A stretch of 64,000 nt of DNA, taken from positions 868,001 through 932,000 of the forward strand of contig NZ_PYWL01000001.1 of NCBI RefSeq assembly GCF_003049525.1, written 5' to 3'. The position numbers and the translations under genes are program-made. Source of the DNA: Lysinibacillus fusiformis (GTDB taxonomy: Bacteria; Bacillota; Bacilli; Bacillales_A; Planococcaceae). Positions 49,384-57,806 of this stretch are shown here, piece by piece (positions within the stretch are counted from its first letter, which is position 1; each line of letters opens with the position of its first letter). The notes under the pieces are model-generated. The model saw nothing but the letters and a program-made list of their open reading frames with translations, was not told where the DNA came from and made no database searches.

Positions 49384-51018
49384 TTATCTGACGGTCATGA
49401 CAAAATCTTCTCGTAATTTATATTTTTGAACCTTTCCTGAAGCAGTCATTGGATAATGATCGATAAAGAAAATATGTTTTGGGATTTTATGTCTAGAGAT
49501 TTTATCCCGACAATATTCTCGAATCTCCTCTTCTGTTGCCTGCTCACCTTCTCGTAAAATAATCCAAGCTGCCGCTTCCTCCCCATACACAGGATCAGGA
49601 ACGCCAGCAACCTGAACATCTGATATTTTCGGATGTGTATAAAGAAACTCCTCCATTTCACGAGGATATAAATTTTCACCACCGCGAATAATCATATCTT
49701 TTAAACGACCGGTTACACGGACATAGCCCGCTTCATCCATCGTTGCCAAATCACCCGTATGCAGCCAGCCATCTTGATCAATGGCAAGATCGGTTTCCTC
49801 TTGGTTTTTATAGTAGCCTTTCATTACATGGTAGCCTCTTGTACATAGCTCGCCTTGTTCATTTGTAGGTGCTTCCTCATTTGTCCCAGGAACTACAATT
49901 TTCGCCTCTAAGTTTGGTAAGGCACGGCCAACCGTCTCCACCTTTAGTGCTAACGGGTCATCCGTTCTCGTTTGCGTAATAACTGGGGATGATTCTGTTT
50001 GACCATAGCAAATCGTAATATCTGTCATACCCATTTTCTCAATCACTGCTTTCATTACCTCTATCGGACAATTAGAGCCCGCCATGACTCCTGTCCGTAG
50101 AGTTGAAAGATTGAAAGACTCAAAATTCGGTAAATTAAGCTCACTAATGAACATCGTTGGTACGCCATGTAATGCTGTGCACTTTTCTTGCTGAACCGTC
50201 CTTAGCACCTCTTCAGGTGAAAATTCTTGTACTGGCACCATCGTTCCACCACTAGTTGTAATTGCTAATGTTCCAATAACACAGCCAAAACAATGGAAAA
50301 ATGGAACAGGTATGCAGAGGCGATCCTCTGCTGTTAACCGCATACACTCTGCAATGTTGACCGCGTTGTTCACTAAGTTAAAATGTGTAAGCATCACACC
50401 TTTAGGAAAACCTGTTGTACCAGACGTATATTGAATATTAATCACATCATCATAATGAAGAGATTGCTCTCTTTGTTCTAATTGTTCCTCGGTCACCTGA
50501 TCAGCCGCTGCTACTACATCGGACCAATTTAATACACCGGGATACTTAGTCTCGCCGATTAAAATAACATTTTTTAATAAAGGTAGTCGCTTTGATTGCA
50601 AATTACCTGGTTCACAATGTTCAAGCTCCGGACATAACTCTTGAAGTGTATGGATAAAAGAATGGTCTCGATAATTTTCAATTAAAAATATCGTTTTGGC
50701 ATCAGACTGCTTTAATAGATACTCCAACTCACTAGCTCGATAATTAGTGTTTACCGTAACGATTGGAGCTCCCATTTTCCCTGTACCAAATTGAAGCTGT
50801 ACCCACTCAGGAACATTGGTCGTCCATACAGCAATATGGTCTCCTTTTTCAATTCCTAAAGCCATTAAGCCCCTTGCTACCAATCGCGCTTGACGATTTA
50901 GCTGCTCATAAGTCATTCGGAAATTTCTATCAGCATAGACCAAAGCCTCGTTCTGCGGGTACTTTTTAGATTGTTCATCTAGCAATTGACCAATTGTTTG
51001 ATACACAAGCTCTGCCAT
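49384..51018 (-). CDS. Acyl-CoA synthetase (AMP-binding)
   Basis: A 544-residue adenylate-forming ligase. P-loop IQYTSGTTGFPKGVMLTH, then DGWLHTGDLATMDEAGYV, GRLKDMIIRGGENLYP and the C-terminal catalytic Lys in MTASGKVQKYKLRE. Likely activates a short or branched fatty acid such as isovalerate, judging by context; corresponds to YngI. AAGGGGG ribosome site. 147 bases separate it from the dehydrogenase, including a long-range ACTTCTTTC/GAAAGAAGT inverted repeat. Confidence 0.92.
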   Translation of the reverse strand: MAELVYQTIGQLLDEQSKKYPQNEALVYADRNFRMTYEQLNRQARLVARGLMALGIEKGDHIAVWTTNVPEWVQLQFGTGKMGAPIVTVNTNYRASELEYLLKQSDAKTIFLIENYRDHSFIHTLQELCPELEHCEPGNLQSKRLPLLKNVILIGETKYPGVLNWSDVVAAADQVTEEQLEQREQSLHYDDVINIQYTSGTTGFPKGVMLTHFNLVNNAVNIAECMRLTAEDRLCIPVPFFHCFGCVIGTLAITTSGGTMVPVQEFSPEEVLRTVQQEKCTALHGVPTMFISELNLPNFESFNLSTLRTGVMAGSNCPIEVMKAVIEKMGMTDITICYGQTESSPVITQTRTDDPLALKVETVGRALPNLEAKIVVPGTNEEAPTNEQGELCTRGYHVMKGYYKNQEETDLAIDQDGWLHTGDLATMDEAGYVRVTGRLKDMIIRGGENLYPREMEEFLYTHPKISDVQVAGVPDPVYGEEAAAWIILREGEQATEEEIREYCRDKISRHKIPKHIFFIDHYPMTASGKVQKYKLREDFVMTVR

Positions 51019-51165
51019 GAAGATCCCCCTTGTTTATGCTATTAAACTTCTTTCAGCAATGAGATGAATGCGGATTTAAGCTACTTTTCAGCAGGTGTCT
51101 CGGTATCAGAAAGAAGTGCTCTATGCAGCACAAAGCTGATCCCAGACACAATGAGTTGAAAATCA

Positions 51166-52308
51166 TTAACAGCCAATTAAACGAGAAATAACAAGACGTT
51201 GAATTTCAGATGTTCCTTCACCAATTTCCATTAATTTAATATCACGTAAATGACGTTCTACATCGTATTCTTTCATATATCCAGAACCGCCATGAATTTG
51301 AATGGCTTGATTACACGTACGGAAGCCCATTTCAGAAGCAAATAATTTAGCCATTGCTGCTTCTTTACCAAATGGTTTCTTTTGATCTTTTAGCCATGCC
51401 GCTTTATGTACAAGCGTACGAGCAAGCTCTATTTCCATCGCCATATCTGCTAATTTAAATTGAATGGCCTGTAGCTTCGAAATAGGTGCACCAAATTGCT
51501 CGCGTTCTTTTGCGAACTTCAGTGCCTTCTCATAAGCCGCCTGTGCAATTCCGACAGAAAGAGCTGCAATTGAAATACGACCACCATCTAAAGTGTTTAA
51601 AAACTGGCTAAATCCTCGCTTTTCATCGCCTAATAGATTGGTTCTAGGAACGCGAACATTTTGTAAAACAATCTCACATGTATTAGAACCTCGGACACCC
51701 ATTTTGTCGTAGTTACAATTAATCGTTACACCTGGAGTATTCGTTGGCACAATAATAGAAGAAATAATCTTTTTGCCATCCTCACGTTTACCAGTCACCG
51801 CAGTTACAATAATTTGTCGAGCGTATCCTGCATTGGTAATCCAGCATTTTTCTCCATTAATAACGTAATCATCTCCATCAATGACGGCTGTAGTGCGTGT
51901 ACCGCCTGCATCTGAACCTGCATTAGGCTCTGTTAAACCGAATGATCCTAATGTCTCACCCTTTGCCAATGGAACAAGAAATTCCTGCTTTTGCTCCTCC
52001 GTACCAAAGTTGTAAATTGGCGAAGCTCCTAAGCTAACAGCAGCTGCATAACTTAAGCCCGTGCCCCCACATGCACGGCCAATTTCCTCTACAGCTAAAG
52101 CGTAGGACACCGTATCACCACCTGAGCCACCATATTCTTCAGGAAATGGGATACCCAATAAGCCTAGTTCTGCCATCTTTTTAAAGCTTTCTATTCTCAT
52201 CGTCGATGTCTCATCAACCTCACGAGCATACGGTTTAATCTCTTTCTCAGCAAAATCACGTACCATGTCTCGAATCATCACTTGTTCTTTTGTTAATTCA
52301 AAATTCAT
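51166..52308 (-). CDS. Acyl-CoA dehydrogenase, isovaleryl-CoA dehydrogenase-like by context
   Basis: A 380-residue FAD enzyme. GLTEPNAGSDAGGTRT, CWITNAGYAR, LDGGRISIAALSVGIAQAAYEKAL and QIHGGSGYMKEYDVERHLRDIKLMEIGEGTSEIQRLVISR. The catalytic Glu is in EGTSE near the end, as in short-chain dehydrogenases. True isovaleryl-CoA dehydrogenases carry their base on an earlier helix and have Gly/Ala here, so the substrate may be butyryl- or 2-methylbutyryl-CoA as well. Start ATG at 52308 with TTAGGGGG. First gene of the operon; corresponds to YngJ. Confidence 0.9.
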   Translation of the reverse strand: MNFELTKEQVMIRDMVRDFAEKEIKPYAREVDETSTMRIESFKKMAELGLLGIPFPEEYGGSGGDTVSYALAVEEIGRACGGTGLSYAAAVSLGASPIYNFGTEEQKQEFLVPLAKGETLGSFGLTEPNAGSDAGGTRTTAVIDGDDYVINGEKCWITNAGYARQIIVTAVTGKREDGKKIISSIIVPTNTPGVTINCNYDKMGVRGSNTCEIVLQNVRVPRTNLLGDEKRGFSQFLNTLDGGRISIAALSVGIAQAAYEKALKFAKEREQFGAPISKLQAIQFKLADMAMEIELARTLVHKAAWLKDQKKPFGKEAAMAKLFASEMGFRTCNQAIQIHGGSGYMKEYDVERHLRDIKLMEIGEGTSEIQRLVISRLIGC

Positions 52309-52361
52309 CCCTAATCCCCCTAATGTCAAATTTGCCATAGTAGATTTAGCTCAAAGATAAT

Positions 52362-52390
52362 TTACTTCAAGTAAATACCGACTAGTCGGT
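52362..52390. promoter_or_regulatory. Two adjacent palindromes, likely TetR-regulator operator
   Basis: ACCGACTAGTCGGT (52377-52390) is a perfect 14-bp palindrome, next to TTACTTCAAGTAA (52362-52374), a perfect 13-bp one with a central C. They lie upstream of the acyl-CoA dehydrogenase and next to the regulator gene. The first resembles operators of fatty-acid-type TetR repressors. Confidence 0.75.
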
Positions 52391-52400
52391 TTGTAAAAGC

Positions 52401-52428
52401 AAATAATAAAACCAGTGTTTTCTACTGG
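52401..52428 (-). terminator. Terminator of the TetR gene
   Basis: CCAGT (52428-52424) with ACTGG (52416-52412) on the minus strand, loop AGAAAAC, then TTTTATTATTT. It lies between the regulator and the operator. Confidence 0.7.
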
Positions 52429-53046
52429 CTACCCCTTTATCATAAATTGCTTTGCTTCATCCATTGCTTGTTCTGTCACAATCGCACGCAATACCATGTC
52501 GGTAAAAACATCTGTAATTTGCTCCATAGTTAATGGCCCAGATTGCTTAAACCATTTATATGTCCAGTTAATCATCCCCACAATCGCCATCGTAACAATG
52601 GTACAAGGCAATTCTGTACGAAAAACTTTCGTTTCTTGGCCTTCTGCTATCACTTTTTGCAAGATGTCCCGATAATGATCTCGTTTTTTATGAATAATCT
52701 CACTATACTCCTCTGAGAGTGAACGACTTTCTTCATAAAAGATTGTAATATGCGCTTGATACATATCAAATACTTGTGTCAGCGTTTGTAGCATCGCACA
52801 TAACCGTGTAATGGGCGTGCCGTATTTGTCATATGCATCCTGTGATTGTTGAATAACATACGAAATAAAGACATCATGAATTTCATACAGCAATTCATCT
52901 TTTGATTTAAAATTATGATAAAATCCACCCTTTGATGCCCCTATATATTCAACGATACGATCAACAGTTACATTGTGATAACCATCCTGCTGAAACAGCT
53001 CAACTGAAGCCTCTACAATTCTTTGCTTTAATGTTTTCTTTACCAT
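52429..53046 (-). CDS. TetR/AcrR family transcriptional regulator
   Basis: A 205-residue repressor. N-terminal helix-turn-helix ASVELFQQDGYHNVTVDRIVEYIGASKGGFYHNFKSKDELL; C-terminal helical ligand domain. It is codirectional with and directly upstream of the branched-chain acyl-CoA operon, with the palindromes in between, so it probably represses that operon and releases it when an acyl-CoA binds. Start ATG at 53046, or 53058 for an earlier ATG with a poorly spaced ribosome site. Confidence 0.88.
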   Translation of the reverse strand: MVKKTLKQRIVEASVELFQQDGYHNVTVDRIVEYIGASKGGFYHNFKSKDELLYEIHDVFISYVIQQSQDAYDKYGTPITRLCAMLQTLTQVFDMYQAHITIFYEESRSLSEEYSEIIHKKRDHYRDILQKVIAEGQETKVFRTELPCTIVTMAIVGMINWTYKWFKQSGPLTMEQITDVFTDMVLRAIVTEQAMDEAKQFMIKG

Positions 53047-53420
53047 AGGCCCTATCATCCTTCATCTAGCTCTATACTCCATCACTCCTTATAATCAGGA
53101 AAAACAACTCTCTTTTATAAAAGTATTCTTTTTTTTCCTAATTATAAAAATACTATGACAATATAAATATAGCATTCTCAAAATTTGGTGTCTAGCAACA
53201 AATAGATTTCTCCTTTTAATACGAGCATAAAAATAACATTAAACAGAATTTAAAGAACCACAAACACATACATACCATATGTGATCCAACTCAAATTCAT
53301 GACAATTTTTTATATCCGCTTTTCTTTATCCATTAAAACCATTTTCCACTGCTGTTCAACTGCTAACCCCCTCAACCTATGCTATATTTATTAACATGGA
53401 ACTATGAAAGGGTGTTAACA
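53047..53420. other. Intergenic stretch between tetR and topB
   Basis: Strongly AT-rich, divergent starts on either side. It contains an imperfect inverted repeat AGTATT/AATACT (about 53120-53155) but no promoter I can place with confidence. No small gene with a good ribosome site was seen. Confidence 0.5.
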
Positions 53421-55610
53421 ATGGCAAAAAGCGTAGTAATTGCTGAAAAGCCTTCTGTAGCACGTGATATTGCGCGTGTACTGAAGTGTAATAAAAAGGG
53501 AAATGGCTTCCTTGAAGGAGATAAATACATTGTTACTTGGGCGCTTGGACATCTTGTCACACTAGCTGACCCAGAGAGTTATGATGTGAAATATAAAACG
53601 TGGAATCTTGAAGATTTACCCATGCTACCTGAACGCTTAAAGCTGTCGATCATTAAACAAACAGGAAAGCAATTTAATGCGGTCAAAAGCCAGCTTATTC
53701 GCAACGATGTTCATAATATCATTATTGCTACTGATGCCGGACGTGAGGGTGAATTAGTAGCTCGTTGGATTATTGATAAAGTAAAAATCAAAAAGCCACT
53801 TCAACGTTTATGGATTTCATCTGTAACTGATAAAGCGATTAAAGATGGCTTTGCTAATCTAAAACCAGGGAAGGCTTATGATAATCTTTATGCTTCGGCT
53901 GTAGCCCGCTCTGAGGCAGATTGGTATATTGGACTGAATGCTACACGTGCTTTAACTACCCGTTTTAATGCACAATTGAACTGTGGTCGTGTACAAACAC
54001 CAACAGTAGCGATGATTGCCTCTCGTGAAGATGAAATTAAAAACTTTAAAGCTCAAACTTATTATGGTATAGAAGCTCAAACAACGGATCATTTAAAGCT
54101 TACTTGGCAGGATCGAAATGGTAATAGCCGCAGCTTTGATAAAGAAAAAATAGAAACATTAGTGAGAAAGCTTGGGAATAGCAATGCTACCGTAGCAGAC
54201 ATTGAAAAAAAACCTAAGAAATCATATGCACCAAGCCTTTATGATTTAACAGAGCTGCAGCGTGATGCCAATAAAATCTTTGGCTATTCTGCGAAGGAAA
54301 CATTGAATATTATGCAAAAGCTTTACGAACAACATAAAGTGTTAACTTATCCACGTACGGATTCCCGCTTTATTTCTCAGGATATCGTTGCTACTATACC
54401 TGAACGTTTAAAGGCATGTGGTATTGGTGAGTATCGCCCAATCGCTAATAAATTACTAGCTAAACCGATAAAACCAACAAAAGCCTTTGTTGATGATAGT
54501 AAGGTTTCTGATCACCATGCAATCATTCCAACAGAGGGCTATGTGAATCTTTCTGCATTCTCAGATAAGGAACGTAAAATTTATGACCTTGTCGTGAAAC
54601 GCTTCCTAGCCGTGTTACTTCCTGCTTTCGAATATGAGCAACTAACGCTGCGTGCAAAGATTGGTGATGAAAGCTTTATTGCTCGTGGAAAAACAATTTT
54701 ATCCGCTGGTTGGAAGGAAGTATATGAACATCGCTTTGATGATGAGGACACAGCAGATGATGTGAAGGAGCAAATACTTCCACGCATTGATAAGGGAGAT
54801 GTGCTAAAAGTTAAACTGCTTGCTGAAACATCTGGTCAAACAAAACCACCAGCTCGTTTTAATGAAGCAACATTGTTATCAGCCATGGAAAATCCGACAA
54901 AATATATGGCGACTAATGATAAAAAGTTAGCAGATACATTAAAATCTACTGGTGGGCTTGGTACAGTGGCAACACGCGCTGACATTATTGATAAGCTTTT
55001 CAATTCATTCTTAATTGAGAAACGCGGTGGCAAGGATATTTATATTACTTCTAAAGGCCGTCAATTACTGGATTTAGTGCCAGAGGAATTAAAATCCCCT
55101 GCCCTCACAGCAGAGTGGGAGCAAAAGCTTGAACTTATTGCAAAGGGCAAGCTCAATAAAGATGTATTTATTAATGAAATGAAAAACTATACAAAAGAAA
55201 TTGTCACGGAAATTAAGGGCAGTGATAAAAAATATAAACATGACAATATTTCTACTAAGTCTTGTCCAGATTGCGGTAAACCAATGCTCGAGGTAAATGG
55301 CAAAAAAGGTAAAATGCTTGTCTGCCAGGATCGCGAATGTGGCCATCGTAAAAATGTGTCACGTACTACTAATGCACGCTGTCCGCAATGTAAGAAGAAA
55401 TTAGAATTACGTGGTGAAGGGGATGGCCAAATTTTTGTATGTAAATGTGGCTATCGTGAAAAACTTTCTGCCTTTGAAGCAAGACGGAAAAAAGAAGGCG
55501 GAGGCAAGGTTGATAAACGTTCCGTACAAAAATACTTAAAGCAGCAAAATAATGAGGAACCTGTAAACAATGCACTTGCGGAAGCCTTAAAAGGTTTAAA
55601 GTTAGATTAA
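53421..55610 (+). CDS. topB: DNA topoisomerase III
   Basis: A 729-residue type IA topoisomerase. TOPRIM domain SVVIAEKPSVARDIARVL with IIATDAGREGELVARWI; gate domains with NCGRVQTPTVAMI; active-site Tyr in TYPRTDSRFIS near residue 310; C-terminal zinc-ribbon motifs CPDCGKPMLEV ... CQDRECGH and CPQCKKKLEL ... CKCG. It passes single DNA strands through nicks, resolving recombination and replication intermediates. Start ATG at 53421 with AAAGGGTG; length fits Bacillus TopB. Confidence 0.97.
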   Translation: MAKSVVIAEKPSVARDIARVLKCNKKGNGFLEGDKYIVTWALGHLVTLADPESYDVKYKTWNLEDLPMLPERLKLSIIKQTGKQFNAVKSQLIRNDVHNIIIATDAGREGELVARWIIDKVKIKKPLQRLWISSVTDKAIKDGFANLKPGKAYDNLYASAVARSEADWYIGLNATRALTTRFNAQLNCGRVQTPTVAMIASREDEIKNFKAQTYYGIEAQTTDHLKLTWQDRNGNSRSFDKEKIETLVRKLGNSNATVADIEKKPKKSYAPSLYDLTELQRDANKIFGYSAKETLNIMQKLYEQHKVLTYPRTDSRFISQDIVATIPERLKACGIGEYRPIANKLLAKPIKPTKAFVDDSKVSDHHAIIPTEGYVNLSAFSDKERKIYDLVVKRFLAVLLPAFEYEQLTLRAKIGDESFIARGKTILSAGWKEVYEHRFDDEDTADDVKEQILPRIDKGDVLKVKLLAETSGQTKPPARFNEATLLSAMENPTKYMATNDKKLADTLKSTGGLGTVATRADIIDKLFNSFLIEKRGGKDIYITSKGRQLLDLVPEELKSPALTAEWEQKLELIAKGKLNKDVFINEMKNYTKEIVTEIKGSDKKYKHDNISTKSCPDCGKPMLEVNGKKGKMLVCQDRECGHRKNVSRTTNARCPQCKKKLELRGEGDGQIFVCKCGYREKLSAFEARRKKEGGGKVDKRSVQKYLKQQNNEEPVNNALAEALKGLKLD

Positions 55611-55615
55611 CAATA

Positions 55616-55650
55616 AAGAGCAAATTCACACCGAATGTGAATTTGCTCTT
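55616..55650. terminator. Terminator of topB
   Basis: AAGAGCAAATTCACA (55616-55630) and TGTGAATTTGCTCTT (55636-55650), fifteen perfect pairs, then TTATTA. Works in both directions by sequence. Confidence 0.9.
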
Positions 55651-55724
55651 TTATTATGCATACTCAAATCCACTAAACATATCTTGAATTAACAGAATAT
55701 TCTATATATAAAAGGAGGTTTTTA

Positions 55725-55841
55725 ATGGAAGCAAAAAATTTTAGGCCTCGTAATGTGATTTTTATGACGATTGTTGTTGGTGTATCTGTGTTAATTGGTC
55801 AAGCTATTTATGTCTTGTTTATTGATGTACCATTCCCTTAA
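55725..55841 (+). CDS. Single-span membrane peptide, 38 residues
   Basis: ATG at 55725 with a perfect AAAGGAGG site seven bases upstream. After a short basic N-terminus (MEAKNFRPRN) comes a membrane segment (VIFMTIVVGVSVLIGQAIYV) and a short outer end. Short proteins of this kind are common but unnamed in Bacilli. It is separated from topB by the terminator, and from the convergent glycosyltransferase by 7 bases. Confidence 0.75.
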   Translation: MEAKNFRPRNVIFMTIVVGVSVLIGQAIYVLFIDVPFP

Positions 55842-55848
55842 TAGAGAT

Positions 55849-56919
55849 TTATATCTTTAAGCGACTGAGTAGATATTTTTCATTTTCTTTGATTTCTGAA
55901 TGATTGGGTTTCCACTTTCGTGCCTCTAGGTTATGTTGATAGGCATTTTCGAATAACCGTAACTCCCTATATAACAGACTTAGTTGTAAATGAGGTAGCC
56001 ATGTTGAGTAAGCTCGTTTTTGAATAGTCATTGAATCGACGGAAGCTTGTTGCAAAGCTTGGGAGTACCAATAGATAGCTTCTTTATGTTTTGATTGCTC
56101 CATAAAAAATTGGCCCATTCGGCAACATGCTTCTGGCTTTGGTCGATCATACAAAAAAGATTGTAAAATAGCTTGTTGAGCGTGATGATCATCCTGTAAC
56201 AATCGATAGCATTCCCCTATATGCAAACATGCTTCAATGCGATCATCTGTAGCACCTAATTCGCTATCTAGAAATGTATTGTATTGATTTATGGCTTCTA
56301 AATAACGGTTATGCAGCTTTAATTCATTTGCATAATGAAATGAATCCCTTGCTGAAAGAGAATGTCCCTTTTGAATTAAACCTTCGTAGATACATAAGTT
56401 GCGATGAATATCCTTTGTTAACGGTAAATGTGTGACAGCTATATCACTGTGAAGGTGCTGACCAGATACCTTTAAATATTCATGGACAGCGCCCTGCCAT
56501 TGAAAGTGATTGCCTCTTTTTACTAGACGATACTTTCGCTCACTGCACTCCACTACCCCATCGTCATCTAGTACTAGGTAATGATCCATAGTGACGGTAT
56601 CAACCGTTGGATACAATGATTGCTTTAGTAGTAATAATTTATGTTGGTTTTCCTTTGTCATAATATCGTCTGCGTCTAGCCATAAAATATAATCTTTTGT
56701 TGCCTGCTGAAAGGAAAAATTGCGTGCATTTGCAAAATGATCACACCATGGAAAATCAAAAATGCGAGAGGTATAATTTTGGACAATATCTTTTGTACGA
56801 TCAGTTGAGCCTGTATCAATAATATTCATCTCATCCACTATATGCCGAACCGAATCTAAGCATCTTTCAATCGTACATTGTGCATTTTTAACAATCATAC
56901 ATAAACTAATCGATACCAT
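55849..56919 (-). CDS. Glycosyltransferase family 2 with C-terminal helical repeats
   Basis: A 356-residue protein. GT2 domain with ISLCMIVKNAQCTIERCLDSV, IDTGSTDRTKDI and the DxD-like YILWLDADDIM. After residue 200 come TPR-like helical repeats (DSFHYANELKLHNRYLEAINQYN, EACLHIGECYRLLQDDHHA). Same layout as SunS-type and Bacillus glycosyltransferases that modify proteins or peptides. Acceptor unknown. Start ATG at 56919 with AAGGAGGGG; the longer frame starts inside the ribosome site. Confidence 0.88.
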   Translation of the reverse strand: MVSISLCMIVKNAQCTIERCLDSVRHIVDEMNIIDTGSTDRTKDIVQNYTSRIFDFPWCDHFANARNFSFQQATKDYILWLDADDIMTKENQHKLLLLKQSLYPTVDTVTMDHYLVLDDDGVVECSERKYRLVKRGNHFQWQGAVHEYLKVSGQHLHSDIAVTHLPLTKDIHRNLCIYEGLIQKGHSLSARDSFHYANELKLHNRYLEAINQYNTFLDSELGATDDRIEACLHIGECYRLLQDDHHAQQAILQSFLYDRPKPEACCRMGQFFMEQSKHKEAIYWYSQALQQASVDSMTIQKRAYSTWLPHLQLSLLYRELRLFENAYQHNLEARKWKPNHSEIKENEKYLLSRLKI

Positions 56920-57016
56920 CTGTCCCCTCCTTATCATGTAGTAATATACTATGCTAGTTCATCCATTTATCAAAACAATTTTTCGTATCATCTCACTTTT
57001 AGGGCTGACATGGGAA

Positions 57017-57046
57017 ATAAAAAAAACGAACGCTATCCACGCTCGT
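57017..57046 (-). terminator. Terminator of the helicase operon
   Basis: ACGAGCG (57046-57040) with CGTTCGT (57032-57026) on the minus strand, then TTTTTATTTCC. Confidence 0.75.
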
Positions 57047-57055
57047 TTTTTCGTT

Positions 57056-57805
57056 CTATAAATATTGCTCACGCCACATCAATTGTTCTTTATCAGTAAG
57101 TTGTTGTTCTAGACAGTGGTCCCATTGATTTAATAACATATTCCACACACGAACAAATAGTATATCTTGCTCCTTATCGTAAAGGATAAATTCTAAGCAT
57201 GGACTATCATTAATTTGTTGGGCTTCTACTTCAACAACTCTTGCGATTATTCTTTGTGAGTTGCCTGTGTCTTCTTTATCCACTTCTTGTAAGGCAGCTA
57301 TAATGAGTGATTCATCAAATTGCTCCTGTTGTTCAGCTTCCTTATCTACATAACGATAAAGCTCTGGTAACTCATCGTATTCATCATTATTTACATCACT
57401 AGTCAAAAATGATTGATGACAAGGACTAAAGTAAAGAGTGGATGCTTCTACCTCAAGCTCCTCTTCAAAGATACCTTGTTCAAGCTGTTGCTGTCCTTTT
57501 TCTGTTAGCTTAAAGAAGCCTTCCTCATTTTTCATAAGACCTACGCGAATCATTAAAGACATCAGGTCTTCGATAAATAATGGATCTACAAGCAATAATT
57601 CGCTCAATTCTTCCACATTTCCAAAATCCGCCTCTTGAATGCTCAGTAGCAGCATGGTCATTAAGACATCCATCGTGGAACGGCGAACTGGCTCGTACGT
57701 TACATCCACTGTACGAATTGGAATACACCATTCAGCAGTTTTGACAATTTTTATATTGCGATTTTGTTGCAGCTCACGCATTAATCGTTGCTGTAATTTT
57801 GACAC
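57056..57805 (-). CDS. Unknown partner of the large helicase
   Basis: A 249-residue acidic protein. Residues 45-115 look like a winged helix (MTMLLLSIQEADFGNVEELSELL, EEGFFKLTEKGQQQLEQG). The remaining part is a beta-rich domain (IIARVVEVEAQQI, CLEFILYDKEQDILFVRVWN). GTG start one base after the helicase stop, so translation is coupled. A DNA- or protein-binding accessory to the helicase is likely. No family name. Confidence 0.7.
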   Translation of the reverse strand: MSKLQQRLMRELQQNRNIKIVKTAEWCIPIRTVDVTYEPVRRSTMDVLMTMLLLSIQEADFGNVEELSELLLVDPLFIEDLMSLMIRVGLMKNEEGFFKLTEKGQQQLEQGIFEEELEVEASTLYFSPCHQSFLTSDVNNDEYDELPELYRYVDKEAEQQEQFDESLIIAALQEVDKEDTGNSQRIIARVVEVEAQQINDSPCLEFILYDKEQDILFVRVWNMLLNQWDHCLEQQLTDKEQLMWREQYL

Positions 57806-57806
57806 T

